In this document: piece after piece, positions 10,924 to 23,515 of the stretch | How the letters are laid out: every line of letters starts with the position of its first letter | Numbering within the stretch: the first letter of the stretch is position 1 | Origin: Pohlia nutans | Lineage: Eukaryota; Streptophyta; Bryopsida; Bryales; Mniaceae | Assembly: GCA_022496805.1 (NCBI GenBank) | Contig: CM040087.1 | Span: 34,620,253-34,684,252 of the forward strand | Direction: 5' to 3' | Length of the DNA stretch: 64,000 bases | The notes under the pieces: generated by a model | Told to the model about the DNA's origin: nothing | What the model saw: only the letters and a program-made list of their open reading frames with translations | Databases searched by the model: none | Made by a program: the position numbers and the translations under genes

Positions 10924-13900
10924 ATGGCAGACGGCAATCCCCGTGAGTTCAATCTCCTGAAAATCTCGTCCATTTTGGTGCATTTTTGGCATCGTTTGAG
11001 GGATTTGCGTTTTTAGGGCTCCGCTGCTGTTTTCGTACGTTTGTCGTGGCCTCTTGCGTGTATTAATCGTAGCTTTATTTTTTTTCTCTCTCTTTTTCTT
11101 ACTCTCGATTAACTCGGGGTTACTTGAAACATGGCAGCCCCGTTGCGTTCGTTCGCTCAGGCAGCACTCGCGGAGAAAGAGGAAGTGCCTTTAAGAGTGG
11201 TCCAGATTGAAGGCTTGGTACGTTAGCCCCGAACCTTGATTTTCATCGAATAACTGAATTTTGTGTGCACGATTCATGGTCCTTTTTACAGTATGAATCG
11301 ATTTAGGGTTTTGATAGGACTCGGTGCCATCTCCGTTGCGCAGGTCGCGTTGAAAATTATCAAGCACTGCAAAGAGTGTATGCCCGCTCTTGTGACTGGT
11401 CAGCTGCTTGGACTTGATATTGGGAGTATTCTGGAGGTCACCAACTGTTTTCCGTTTCCGGTACGCTTTCATATTTTTAAAACCAATTTGGTGTATCTTT
11501 TTGATAGCTTTGCGAGGCACTCTTGGAAAGATATATAAATAATCTCGATTTGCATAAACTTAAGGAATCTTTTATGAATTTAAAAAGCTGAAAAATAGTG
11601 GCCTGTGAAGTCATTGAGGCATTTCTATGTTAGGGTTGGTTTGTAACATAGAGGAAACCCAGCATCCTACAGGGTTTCTTCCAATTCTTTGAAGACTCCC
11701 CTCAGATGAAGACCTTCGTCACAAACCCTACTGAGCGGAGCGCTAGGATTTGTGATAAGGTAGGAACGGCCTTGCAGTCTGTGCAGGTTGTCCTGTTTAG
11801 GGTCTAATAGTTTTCTTATGGAAAAGGGGTTTCCTAAGGGTTGATCTCATTGACCTTTGGTCTCCTTCCATTCCCTATTGAACGCCGGGTCTGCACAGCG
11901 GGTCCTCTATGCTACTGTCCCTGATCACTTATCATTGGAGTGATTGTAGAGCCGAGGTGGGGAAGAGGAGGATGATTTGGATACTGATGGAGCGAATTAC
12001 CAATTGGAGATGATGCGCTGCCTTCGCGAAGTCAACATTGATAACAACACTGTTGGCTGGTACAGTATACTTTCAGCATTGCTTGTTTGTTTAATCAGTA
12101 TTATAGCTTTCTCCTTCTCTAACCTTCTTCGACTAAATTTAATGCTTCACTGGAGGAGGATATTTGTATCGGCTCCATATGACTCTTTCAACTCAAGGTC
12201 ATGCCTATACAAACGGAAGCAATAAGCACTGCCACAACAGATTAGATCTGGGGATACAATGGCTAATTGAGTTTGTACTTTGACACAAATTCTTTGATGC
12301 ACATCGATGGCAAATTCCGAGTGTGAATTTGCTTTCCCATGTAGACTTGTGTGAAAAATGTGATCCATCTCTCTTTCTTGGATCGTAGGTATCAATCAAC
12401 GTACATGGGCTCGTTTCAAACGGTGGAGCTCATAGAGACTTTTTTGAATTACCAGGTGGGTTCCGACAGAATTTGCAGTTAATAAGTTGAGAGACATTCT
12501 TTAGTATTTCAATTAATTTTTGAAAGCGTTCATTTGTCTCACGAATTGCGCTTTGCAGGAGAATATCAAGAGATGCGTTTGCATCATTTATGATCCTCTT
12601 CGTTCCAGCCAAGGAGTGTTGGCACTGAAGGCCTTGAAGCTGTCCGAGGCATTCATGGATCTCTATCGCGCCAATAACTTCACTGGAGAGAAGTGAGTGG
12701 CTTCGGCTGCAGTTTTTGTTCATAGAATGGAATGCGTACGTGTTCTACAAGTTTTTGGCTAATTCCCTTTTTGGGAACCTAGATACTTCAACCTTTTCTA
12801 AAGAGTTTTGGTTCACAATGTGGCAGGTTGAGGGAAAAGAATTTGGCTTGGACAGATATTTTCGAGGAAATTCCTGTAAGTCGCTGGATTTGTAATTTAT
12901 GAATGTCGTTTATGAATACGTCTGCTCATATTGCATTCTCATGCTCTTGTCGCGTGTGTTTGATCTGTGGACATTTCAGGTGAAGGTCTCGAACTCTGCA
13001 CTCGTAAGTTCCTTGATGACCGAGCTGGAATCTGAAGCTTTGGCCACCCAGGTACTCTTCTCACGAAAGATTATGTATTCCATGCTTGAATTTTGTTCTA
13101 CGTTCTAAAGATTTTAGACAGCAGGTATTTGCTGCTTTCTTGTCCTTTGTTCTACTGTGTGGGATTCTTGTATTTAATTACCTGCTGATATTCTTGCTGA
13201 TTGGTTGGATGTGTTCAGTCCGACTTTGACAGACTTGCCTTGTCCACAAACCCTTTCATGGAAAAGAATTTGGAATTCTTGATTGAGTGTATGGACGATC
13301 TTTCCATGGAGCAACAGAAGGTACTTCAGTTGTGTCATGCATCATAGGCATCTATCGTATACTCTAAACACCACACTGGTTGGGAAACATTTGGGGCATC
13401 CTGAACACTTGGAATTACAGAACAAGAGTATCTGCTACCAAGCAAGCAATGAGTAGTGACTTCTAAAACATGCTTGAACACTTAATAAGAAACGTGCTTG
13501 ACCACTTAATAATAAGAATTTTTTTTTTCCAGTACTTATCCTTGGATGTGTGCAGTTTCAATACTACTACCGTAATCTGTCGAGGCAGCAAACACAGCAA
13601 CAAGCCTGGCAACAAAAGAGAAGGTACGTCTTGAAATCTTTTTTAGGCACCAGGTTCACGCCCACACCTATGGCACCGTAGGAGATTGATTAAATGAATG
13701 TCAAGTTGTGATGGGATTCTAGGAGATTGTGTAACATGTATTTTGCTTTTGCAGAACCGAGAATGCTGCTCGAAGAGCATCTGGAGAAGAGCCGCTTCCA
13801 GAGGAAGAACCTAACAACCCTATTTTCAAGACTCTACCGGAGCCTTCGCGGCTTGATAGTTACTTGATAACTAATCAAATTTCGAACTACTGCAGTCAAG

Positions 13901-14200
13901 TGAACGGGTACGAGCCAACACCATATTCCATTTCGAAATGAAGCCTGGAAATACTTCCAATTGTGTCTTTTCTGTTAAAATCGTTTATCTTATTACAAGT
14001 ATTGTGAAAAGAGAGTTCAAAGGGCTTGAGTTGTATACAATTGGAGCTTCCTGAGTGATCGTTCATGCTCAGTCAAGGTTACTGTTTGTTGCGATTTTCC
14101 ATGTACTTGATGATCACTGAATCTTAATCTGGTGGTTTACAGATTTGCTGGACAGAGCCTGAGTAAATTGTATCTGATGGATGCGTTCCACGAAGAATAG
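10924..14200 (+). CDS. TIF3H1: Translation initiation factor eIF3 subunit h
   Basis: MPN-domain subunit of eIF3; in plants it supports reinitiation after upstream ORFs. Exons: 10924-10942, 11138-11217, 11344-11460, 11950-12059, 12389-12455, 12559-12692, 12827-12875, 12980-13051, 13219-13320, 13556-13623, 13755-13907 and 14143-14200; about 342 residues, against roughly 337 in Arabidopsis. Conserved blocks include PLRVVQIEGL, LKIIKHCKE, LVTGQLLGLDIG, EVTNCFPFP, NYQLEMMRCLREVN, QTVELIETF, IYDPLRSSQG and MEQQKFQYYYRNLSRQQ. The start is a choice. ATG 11131 gives 338 residues, but the first AG after a long pyrimidine tract (11136-11137) lies inside ATGGCAG, and a strong donor (GTGAGT, 10943) follows an in-frame ATG at 10924. 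I prefer the spliced start, giving MADGNPPPLRSF. The gene runs tail to tail with the dynein light chain gene. Confidence 0.93.
11640..11925 (+). repeat. Dispersed repeat in eIF3h intron (partner at 29283-29530)
   Basis: This stretch lies in the eIF3h intron between 11461 and 11949. It shares ordered blocks with 29283-29530 in an invertase intron: AAACCCAGCAT near the start, CACAAACCCTACTGAG against GACAAATCCTACTTAG, GATCTCATTGACC against GATCTTATTGACC, and GCGGGTCCTCTAT near the end. Both copies are non-coding and have the same orientation on the + strand. The element class is unknown. Confidence 0.5.
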
Positions 14201-14470
14201 GCCATATGTTCACAATTTCCAGTTAGATGGATGAAACACGAGGTGGATGTGTGCTTTGAGCTCAGGAGTTAGCAGCAATGTTGACCTTTTGTCCATGAAA
14301 ACATTTATATTCAAAGTGGGCACTTAATCATCTTCACATCTTTTTGGCACGTTTTGGGCAAATACGTACATATTTCTTTAGTGATCTTCAGTTTTGCAGT
14401 TGTTTAGTAAGTTGTTTAGACTAATCAAAATGTTAAAAAAAGAATGATACCCGCACAACATCTGGTTCTA

Positions 14471-17400
14471 TTACTTCTTAGCTGGAGCCAAGAACGCCTC
14501 AAGTTGAGCCTTCAACTGCTTGTTGGATCGACTGAAGTAAGCTATCTCTTCAGCATGCTTCTTGTCTTCGTACATCTTAGTCTCTGCCATCTTCTTCTCA
14601 TTGGTCTCACACTTGTTCTGCATTGGTAGAAGAAATTTGCTCAACGAGTCATGAATGCTAACTTTATTCGCCTAGAACTGATATCTAGGACTGATATCTT
14701 GTCCTCTATGTGATCACTTTTTGGAGACTTCACCGTGGATCATAATATTGAATATATTATTTATATCTACTTCTGCTGTTGCCTAAATGCTCTTAAAATA
14801 GTTTAATTTTACTAAGTGTAGAAGTAGTGGAAAAGTACCTTCCATTCAGCGACTTGTCTATCTAACTCCCTCATCTCTTGCTCCAACTGCAAAAAAGCCA
14901 AATGTTTGTCACGTTCACTGAAAGCTTCTAATTCTATACCAGTACTAGATTTGTGTGAAAAGTTTAAAGTGTTGGTTTATGGGCCCATTCACTATAAGTA
15001 AATGTTAATCTGTGTAGGAGCTGTGCATTTTTATTTATTTATTTATTTACAAACCTGCTGAGCACGAGCAAGCATTTGGGATTTTCCATATTCTGTTTGG
15101 AGAGCTTTTCTTAGTCCAAACGCAACACTGCTCTCGTACAACGTTTGGTATGCTGCAATTGTCTGATATCAACAGAAATACGCATCAACAAGATTAAACT
15201 ACTTGCACTTGTTCCGACGTAGAATCAGTGACATCGGGTAGTTGTCATGTCTGACACTTTTTTCCAGCTTGACGTCGTATTAGAGGTTTGATGTCGATTG
15301 CCTAAGGGCCTCTTTACATTAGAGGCAATAAGCCGTGAGGAGAGAGATTTCAGCCAATGAGAGATTGATCTTGTCGGTTTCTAAGCCTCTCATTGGTTGA
15401 AATTTCTCTCTTCACGCTTCTCGCCTTTAGTGTAAAGAGGCCCTAACTAGACAAGTGTCAAATATGTTAATCAACTTGGATGAAATTTTCCTAAATATCC
15501 AAGAATATTCTATATATATTCTAAAAATATGTTTGTTTGGTAAACGAGATTCTACTATACATCTTTGACATTGTGTTTGACACTTTGTCTAGTGGTTGAG
15601 TAAGACATCTGAAATGACCCTTGTAATATGACTCATTTGTTAAGAGAGTTGATGAGTCTTACCATCCGCAACTCATCTCGGACTCGCAGCAAGAGAAGCC
15701 CACGCTCGGCACAATTAATACAAATTTGTCTGATGAGCTCATCAAAACACTACAACAATACCAACACATTTCTTTTACCGTATGTGGAGGACAAAATCTG
15801 CACATTTGTGCTATGATATTTTTAATTAATTTTGAAAAACAACATTTGACAAATGAAAGATTCACGAATATTCTTCACAATTCTCAATTACACAAATGAT
15901 TTCTCAAAATTTTCGGCATTTCTTTACCGACCTTACCCTTCACTTGTAGTATATTCTTTGAAAGCCACTCGTGAGTACCCATATGATAAATATAGATATT
16001 ATAAGTATTATCAAAATATTGTTAGTAGTATGGAATGCTGGTTCATTGTGGGGTATTCTAGTAAACCCTAAGTGCACAAGAAGGTTTACTATGAAAGCTA
16101 ATAGAATAGTATAGTAACTTTCAAAACATATTCCTAATGTTAAAAAATGTAGAGAATGTTTTTCTTTTTCATTTAGTACACTTTGTTATTTTCTTTGAAG
16201 CTTCCCATATGATACATTTTAACTTTTATAGATACCGATATAGATGCAACCATTTTGGCCATTTTGACAGTAAAGGGTTAAAGCGCATCAATAAATATAG
16301 CACTACTGCATACTTGAGCATAGAGTTCTTCTCGAATGGGACATATTCCAACTTCACGTGCTTGACGATGTTCTAATTGTTGGTCAAGTTTTTCCTACAT
16401 TGGTTAATTATAATATTTTAGTTTGGACAATATTTATGTGAAACAAGTTTTTAATGCACCCTCTTTTTTACCTCAATTGTCATAATAAACACAATTTGTG
16501 TACTTTCAAAATATAAGCAAAAACATTGAGAATTCAAAAATGAATTTAGATGAATACAAATCAATGATATACGATAGCTTATTTTATTTTATGTTATGGT
16601 CTATATCATTGGGATCGTTTTACTCACTTGAAGTTGAATGACATCTAAACGTGTAGCAGGAGCACTCGAAACCCTCTGACACCAAATTTGATCACCATGG
16701 TTCCATTGTCTGTGAAGTAAATGTTGTTCTTTTTGTAAGTAAAAACAAATTACGTGATACAAACCAACCATTTGTTACGTATTTCTTGAATTTGAAAGGT
16801 CACAATAAGTAATTGTTTTCTACATGTCTTATATGGATATATAGGTTTTTGTTTTCTTTTGTAAATATGAAAACACATAGAAATCAAGTATGTACTAGTA
16901 TAATGCGAGTAGTAATCATTAAATGTAAAATTGTTTTTTCCAATCTAGATTGAAATGATCTTTTTGAGCATAAAGTCACAATTAGAAAGATCATTTGAAT
17001 TCATATTTGAGAAAACAATCACCGCATATATTACTTGTTCAATTTGCTTTGTTTTCCATACATTTTACTTGTAGGAAAAATATGAATCCTTCCTTGTAAA
17101 AAATGTGGAAAACAATTTTTTTCTTGGTGCCCTTCCAAGTTTGAGATGTATTCTATGAGATTGTACGAGAGATTGTACAATGTTGAATTTACCGTGGAGG
17201 CAAGATAGAATCAAGAATGTCTTCAACTTGCGATACAGAAGGTTTGTGATCAGTAGGTGGTTGAGGCGGCTTTTTCTGTCGTCATTGTTAAAAACCACAT
17301 GATCAAAGACTTAACTGAAACACAATCAACGACCATTACTATTTTTGATTGATGACGCATATTATTTTAATAAAAAAATGTAATACAACTAATGAACAAC

Positions 17401-17614
17401 TTAAACATAAACAAATCCAATTAACAATACCCATAACAACACATATGATATTATCTAATATATTACATTTTCAATTTATAGTTATTCATCAAAAATATTT
17501 TTTTACCTTTCCTTCGTCTTTAGAAGGTCCTGCTTCTTTCACGTCAGGTACAATAGATGGATTTCCATACTTTAGTAATGTGGGCCATGGTTCACCTGTT
17601 TTTGGATCTGACAT
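14471..17614 (-). CDS. DNALI1: Axonemal inner-arm dynein light chain p28 (DNALI1)
   Basis: Light chain of single-headed inner-arm dyneins of motile flagella, here presumably of sperm. Eight exons on the minus strand, highest first: 17507-17614, 17193-17275, 16628-16709, 16314-16394, 15663-15749, 15055-15162, 14839-14886 and 14471-14617. All borders are GT-AG, giving 247 residues; Chlamydomonas p28 and animal DNALI1 are about 250-280. Diagnostic blocks are VEDILDSILPPR, QRVSSAPATRLDVIQLQ, HRQAREVGICPIREELYAQ, CAERGLLLLRVRDELRM, TIAAYQTLYESSVAFGLRKA and SNKQLKAQLEAFLAP. The C-terminal half (about 150-240) is charged coiled coil. The reading frame is intact, so the gene looks functional. Its stop lies about 270 bp from the eIF3h stop. 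Confidence 0.93.
15306..15443. mobile_element. Tourist-like (PIF/Harbinger) MITE in a dynein intron
   Basis: A 138-bp foldback whose ends are GGGCCTCTTTACA and TGTAAAGAGGCCC. The two arms (about 60 bp each) pair with few mismatches over a short centre. It is flanked on both sides by TAA (15303-15305 and 15444-15446), the three-base duplication expected for PIF/Harbinger elements. It lies in the intron between the fifth and sixth p28 exons. Confidence 0.8.
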
Positions 17615-19010
17615 GTTTATATTGAATTTTGCGTGATAACCCTAATTTCTTGTTAGTTCATTTAGGGTTTCATTCTTGTTCATTATTAATAATTGTCAAC
17701 CCTTGTATCAAATCTAACAAAATTCTACAAAATTACAAATTTGGTAGAAGTTCTTTGATTTTTCTAAATGCTATTGTTCAAAAAAAATAAATTAAAAATT
17801 AACTATTTTTATAGAAAATTGTTTCTAAATACCATTCAATCATTGAATTTTTGACAATTTTAAAAATTTCAAAAACATAAAACCTCGATCAATAAAATCC
17901 TCAATCATTTTGGTTTATATTGACAATAAAAATACATAACAATGATATATTCATGCATTTGATGACATTGGATCACTAAATTTATACACTCTGTGAAACC
18001 ACAAACATATTCATTATAAAAATTTCTTTGAGCTTTTAACAAATGAAGAAAAAATTACTTTTGTTCTTTGAAATGAAAGTTTTTGATGTGAAGAATGAAA
18101 ATTTTCTACGTTAAAAATGCATTGTATCAAATTAGAAATTAAAGGTTTAGGCAATTGGAAGAGTTACCACCTTTTCAATTCTTGTTAAAATAGAATACTT
18201 TTAATGGAATACATAGCAAGTCATATTTACTAAACTATTTTTGGATATAGTTCAATTAAGTACTCATCAAGAATTTTAATAGTTATATGCAAAAGATATT
18301 CTATTGAAAAAATTACAAATGTTTTTTTGACTTGCTTATTTTCTAAAATAATTTTTTTAGTCTTGGATTCAAATCCTTAAAAGATTCATAAATTATGACA
18401 TCGTATAAATTATTAAAAAGAAAGCCAATTGTATTGTTAGAAAACATGATTTAAAATACAAGATGGTTACATTTTTCCACATTTAGTGTGACAATTTTTT
18501 TTAAAATTACTTATACCAAATGTGACCGCTTTGGTTTTGTCATCATCACTATTTTTAGTTGTGTAAAGCAATGTAAATTTTTGAATTTTTTTTCCTTAAT
18601 ATCTTACACTCAACATTAAATTTCAAATGAATGAAATGATCAAATAAATAAGAATTAAAAGTTTTCAAAAATTGCTAATACATTTTAAAGTGGAGTCGTG
18701 TGTCCACCTAACATTGTAATCTATATGACGCAAAATGTAATATTAGAAAATAAAGTACTCAACTATTATAGAAAGTGTGATGCAAATAGTAAAGTTTATA
18801 TTAATTGTAAACAAACCATTTCAATTATTGTCTGTATTTTAAGGAAAATGGCTAAGGTCAAGCTAGTCTATATTATATCCTAACTAGGTTTGTGCCGTAC
18901 TCCAGCACGACAACTCCATGAAAAAATATAATTGCTAAGTCCCTTTTATATTAACTTTACTTTTCTTAAAGAAATGAAAACCATTCATTTTATTCTTCTT
19001 CTAATCTATG
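17615..19010. other. AT-rich intergenic region, no gene seen
   Basis: This must contain the promoter of the minus-strand dynein light chain gene. It is very AT-rich and I recognised no gene. A lone CCCTAAAGGACC motif at about 19021-19032 resembles the ends of the TTAA elements found further on. Confidence 0.5.
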
Positions 19011-19129
19011 ATGCTTAAATCCCTAAAGGACCATGTTCATTCCTAAAATTTTGTCACTTTTTGTGATGCTTTTAAGAACGCATATGTATCTCTCAATTGG
19101 TTATTGTGAGCGAACTATGCGGGAGACAT

Positions 19130-19520
19130 GGATGATCAAAAATTTACCATTGGCTACATGTTCAAAGTTGGATCAGGCGTGGTGTTTTGGAATAGCAAGC
19201 AACAACAAACCATGGCCACGTCCATGGTAAAGGCGGAATAAACGGCAACAACTCACGGTACGAAAGAGGCCATTTGGTTGAGACAACTAATGGTGGATGT
19301 GAGTTGTTCATAAGGGGAGGCTACAATGATCACGTGTGACAACCAAATGAACATTTCACTTGCAAAAAACCCAACACATCATTCACGCACGAAGCACATG
19401 AATGTGCAATATCACTTCATTCGGGAGAAGTTGGAGATGGGAATTATACGATTAGACTATTGTTCAACTGAGCACATGGTGGCGAATGTGCTCAGAAAAG
19501 GTCATGCACGAGATTGACAC
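19130..19520 (+). pseudogene. Ty1/copia RNase H remnant
   Basis: The translated stretch matches the RNase H end of copia polyproteins: GSGVVFWNSKQQQTMATSMV, an EAIWLRQLM block, TCDNQMNISLAKNPTHHSRT, then YHFIREKLEMG and a final MVANVLRKGH. It is broken by an in-frame TAA after MVKAE, another stop after DVSCS, and a frame change at the start, so it is dead. Downstream, GGAGTGTTGATGTTG (about 19562) looks like a copia polypurine tract followed by an LTR start, though no second LTR was found. Confidence 0.85.
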
Positions 19521-20705
19521 GAAAGACTAGTAATAGCATTAGGCTTTAGCTTTACGCAAAGTTGGAGTGTTGATGTTGATGATGTAGGGTAGTGTTTCTA
19601 GAAGCCAAAAGGGATGTGGGTGGAAATAATGATGTGTGGAAAAAGAATGAAAGCATGGGCTGATTTTAGAAGCCTCCAGTGGTGGGTTATTCTCTTTGGG
19701 TTGCTAGTAAACACCTCTTAGTGTACTTGTCAGTCAAATTGATCATTCGGGTTAACACTTACTGATTGAATATGAATTTTATAGGGGTTGGTTTTCTGAC
19801 AAGTTTATGGGACGGTTTAAGTGATTTAACATCTTCCACTTTCAAAATTCATAATAATTACATGACTTTTTCCAAAAAAAAAGAAAATTATTGTAGAATC
19901 ATTGTTCTCAATTGCTAATACTACAAAATATTCTATCTTGAAAAACGTGCTTTTAACTATGTTGAATTGCTTAAAAGTACAGTTTTAGGTGTTTCTACCT
20001 TAGTTTGTTCCAATGATTATAAATTGACCAATGAAAATTAGCACTTGACTAATTGAATTTCAAATTCTCGAGCAATAAAAGTTAATGAATCATAACGAAA
20101 AGTGACAAGTGTCATGTCTTGACTGGGATCCGATGCATCTAGAACCCATGATTGAATGACTTCAAAATTAACTCACAAAATTGAATTCTTCAACACCTCA
20201 TAGTGAATATGCCACTGTAAAGAGTAAAAGCCTACCCATATTTTTACCCACCTTATAAACAAAATGCTTTGAAACTTCATAAAATATCCAAATAATACAT
20301 ATCTTAGTGCATTGAATCCTCTCCAAATGGGGGACAAGACCTGCAGTAAGAAAAAATAAAACTAAAAATCCATTCTGAGAAGAGAATGTGTTCCCTGCTC
20401 ATGTATCATGTCCCCGAATCATTTATCTACAATAGAAATACTGTTACATTTTGGAGATAAGAAATGACTATTGTGTATCTAAAATGGTGACCTTGAAAGT
20501 GGGTACTTAGAGCATGCACACCTTTCTCCCTTCAATTCATCCCACTGCAGTATAACCACATCCAAGATTTGATGTCAGAAGCTATCCTCTCCACACCCTT
20601 GAATCGCTTTAATCAACCTCTATACAATGCATAAACCAATCACAATCACTATACATGGGTAATCATTATTGTTCATCAATCTAAAATACCGAGCCCTTCC
20701 TTGAA
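19521..20705. other. Copia trailing sequence and intergenic DNA
   Basis: No gene is visible. The first 250 bases probably derive from the copia element. The remainder is AT-rich without a recognised repeat boundary. Confidence 0.45.
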
Positions 20706-20936
20706 TTAACCCTAAAGGACCAAGAAGCCCAAATCGGACCTCATGTTTTTTATAGCATTTTTGAATGGATCCTATGTAGACTTCCTTTTATTCAAATTCA
20801 TTTGTCTTTTGATCAGCACATGCAAAGTTCTTCACAAATTCCAATGATATGAAATCTGGTTCGATTTGAATTATATTTTTCATACTATGATTGATTGAAT
20901 TTGGCATTTTGAAACTATGAATCCTTGGTCCTTTAA
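20706..20936 (+). mobile_element. TTAA-flanked miniature element, short family (type B)
   Basis: Begins TTAACCCTAAAGGACCAAG and ends CTTGGTCC followed by TTTAA. The interior (ATGTTTTTTATAGC, TCCTATGTAGACTTCC, ATGCAAAGTTCTTCAC, TATATTTTTCATA) recurs at 22163-22371, 24095-24339, 39870-40090, 52748-52924, 55055-55245 and in the arms of the 36-38 kb inverted repeat. Non-coding, about 230 bp. Its right TTAA is also the left TTAA of the next element. Confidence 0.75.
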
Positions 20937-21060
20937 CCCCTAAACGTCCCAACGTCCAGAAACTCGATCACAAACAGATTCAAAGCCTTGTAACTTTCTC
21001 ATACAATCTTAGATAACATTCATCCAAGTCACTATTGCAATTCTCTACCAATTAAAATAA
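20933..21060 (+). mobile_element. TTAA element, left part only
   Basis: Starts TTTAACCCCTAAACGTCCC and matches the left part of the complete element at 26798-27385 (CAACGTCCAGAAACT, TTCAAAGCCTT, CATTCATCCAA). The right half is missing, so it is a truncated copy. Confidence 0.55.
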
Positions 21061-21330
21061 ATCTCTTGTGATGGAGAGGTGTTGATAATATTGGAGAGGC
21101 TTCCAAATGCTGAAGTATGGGAAGTTTGTTGGGTAGATTTAATGCTTGCAATGGTCCTCTCATGTACACCTCATATACATTTGAGCCATGCTAATATCTA
21201 TTTTTGAGGCTAGCATCTACTTGTGTTCAAAGGATTGGTACGTTTAGTGGTTAAGGGTTAACTATAGAGGAACTCTAGAAGCATCGCTAAATCTTGCTCA
21301 TATTGTATATCACTCTCACTGGCCCTGAAT

Positions 21331-21424
21331 TTTCAGCATCATATTTCATCCATTTTCAGCATCATATTTCGTCCATTTTCAGCATCATAATTCATCCATT
21401 TCAGCATCATATTTCATCCAATTT
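21331..21424. repeat. Tandem repeat, about 4 units of 22-25 bp
   Basis: Units of the form TTTCAGCATCATATTTCATC repeat four times with small differences. The array lies about 60 bp beyond the stop of the plastid-protein gene, probably in its 3' flank. Confidence 0.8.
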
Positions 21425-21483
21425 TCAAGAGTCAAGCTCATGTAGGCGTAGGGTGCGCATGCTCTTACTTGGGAATAAGAAGG

Positions 21484-22925
21484 TTAAGATGGGGGAGGTC
21501 CCACAACCACCACCATGTAAACAAAGAGCCCCACAACCACAGTGACGCCGGCGTATGTGAATTTGGGGTCTGTCCAGGCATCCAGTGCTTGTCTCTCAGT
21601 CTTGCGCGTGGGATCAATCTCCTCCGAGACCGGGAACCGCGAATGGCTCGGCCGCCGGCTCACGTATTGGTCCATGTTGATGTTGAACATGGACAACAAA
21701 TTGTTGACAGGATTTTTGTTGCTTTTTTGTTCCTTTGGCTTGGGAAAGCTTTCCCACGCTTTGTCCCAGTCCACTGATCCCTTCTCACCTGCATGGCAAC
21801 ATCCACATCAATCCTCCATGCCAAATATAAGATTAAAATAATAAAATAAAAACTCACTTACTGACCCCTGTTACCAACAGTAACTCATCCTTTCCATTAG
21901 CAAGTGGCGTAAGTATCAATCAAATGATCATATACGTAGATTTTAGCCAAGTTTGCTAATTCTACTATTAATGAAATGAACATTGATGCAGTTTGATGAA
22001 TCTAATTTTCATTCCTCGAGTAGATCAAATACAGAATCAGAGACCTAGAAGGATAGTGTTTGCAGAATTCAATTAATTTAGGATGGTTTTGATTGAGAGG
22101 AAAATAGAGTTATCCTTCTTAATTCATCAAGATTGGAACAGTCCAAAACTTCATCAATAAAGTTAATCCCTAAAGAAGCCCAAATTGGGCTGTATGTTTT
22201 TTTAACAGTTTTGAGGTCTTTTTGAACTTCCTCCCGTTAATTATTATTTTACAAACACATGCAATGATCTTCACTAGTTCTGGTGATAGAAAATTTGGTC
22301 CAATCTCAATTATAATTTTCCCAATATAATCAATTCAATAAAACGGTGAATCCTTGGTCCTTCAGGGGCTCAAGAACAACTCTATTGAAAAAGAAAAAAT
22401 TGGATCCCAAGAGGGTTTTGACTCTTTCCCACACTCCTACATAATGGTGAAAACGCTTAAAACTAAACTGTAATTGATAGTATAAGGGGGAGAATTAGAT
22501 CGATGAAACTGAAGAATTTTCTCCCTTATAAATTTGAAGAAAAATGAACGATGAGCACCTTTATCGTTTTTGTCGTCGAATTCTGGGCGGCCATTCTGAG
22601 ACGCAAGCACCAAAGTGAGGCATCGTCGTCTTGAGCACGGCAGCCGGAGCGCGGAGGAACCCAGCCCTCGCGGAAGCGCCACCATCTGATACAGAAAAGA
22701 ACATCAGACAATAACTCATCTCTTTGTTGCATGAACCATCCGTTTGCTGTTGTCAACGATTACAATCAATGCACTCATCGAGAATCTAGGGTTTCGCACA
22801 GTATTTGAATCGGCCATAGCCAGAACCAAGAATCCTCAATCTGCGAGGCTAAAAGGAAAGCTTACCGCGGGTGGCAGTCCATGAGCGGCGCTGCCCACAG
22901 AGGGCGAGGTTGACAGAAGCGCCAT
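21484..22925 (-). CDS. Predicted plastid-targeted single-pass membrane protein
   Basis: Three exons on the minus strand, highest first: 22866-22925, 22559-22685 and 21484-21788, giving 163 residues. The first 60 residues are rich in Ser, Ala and Arg and poor in acids, like a chloroplast transit peptide, followed by a change to charged sequence (EFDDKNDKGEKGSVDWDKAW). The middle holds MFNINMDQYVSRRPSHSRFP and SEEIDPTRKTERQALDAWT. One membrane span follows near the C-terminus (YAGVTVVVGLFVYMVVVVG), ending GPPPS. I recognise the general form of small conserved thylakoid or envelope proteins but cannot name the family. The second donor (GTGCTC) is weak, yet needed for frame. A hexanucleotide array sits in the 5' leader. 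Confidence 0.72.
22163..22371 (+). mobile_element. TTAA-type miniature element, short family (type B)
   Basis: Begins GTTAATCCCTAAAGAAGCCC and ends CTTGGTCCTTCAGGGG, with the interior blocks of the copy at 20706-20936. Terminal motifs are mutated, so it is an older copy. Confidence 0.65.
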
Positions 22926-22943
22926 AGTTGGATGGTTTGAAGA

Positions 22944-22985
22944 GGAAATGGAAATGGAAATGGAAATGGAAATGGAAATGGAAAT
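22944..22985. repeat. (GGAAAT)7 microsatellite in the 5' leader
   Basis: Seven perfect GGAAAT units lie 19-60 bases upstream of the start codon of the minus-strand plastid-protein gene, so they are probably transcribed in its 5' leader. Perfect repetition suggests length polymorphism. Confidence 0.95.
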
Positions 22986-23515
22986 GGTGAGAGAGGTGGA
23001 GTGCTTGAAGGGAAGAGGAAAATGGCAGAGTTGGTGTTCACGCAAGCGGGAAGAGAAAGAGGATACTGGTATAGTAAGTTGAGTGTTGGGAGGGCGTAGT
23101 AGGCTTGTGCAGGTGGCAGCTAAGCTAGTGTTGTCTGAGTGTGTTTGGCTTTTTCTGCTTGATGACGAGAGCAGAATCAAAGGCTCCCAATCCCATCCTT
23201 AGTTGCCTTCTCTCTCCGTCTGCTTGACGTCTCGCATTCGTTTCCGGTAAGTATCTGTAAGCTTCCACAGTTGAGAGTAGTACGACATTCTTGAGCCAAG
23301 GCGGTGATATAAAAGAGTTTGGAGATTGCAATGAGGGGCTTGCAATGAGGCGGCCACAAGCTGGCTTTGTGCGAACACATTCAACACATGGCCTGTGCAT
23401 GTTGTTGCACTTTACAAGCACTATGGCCACATGCCCCACGCATGAAAGCGGTGCCGCAGCAAAGTGTCTCTCAATGACTGAGGTTTGAATGAATGCAAAC
23501 GCTGAGATAATTGAG

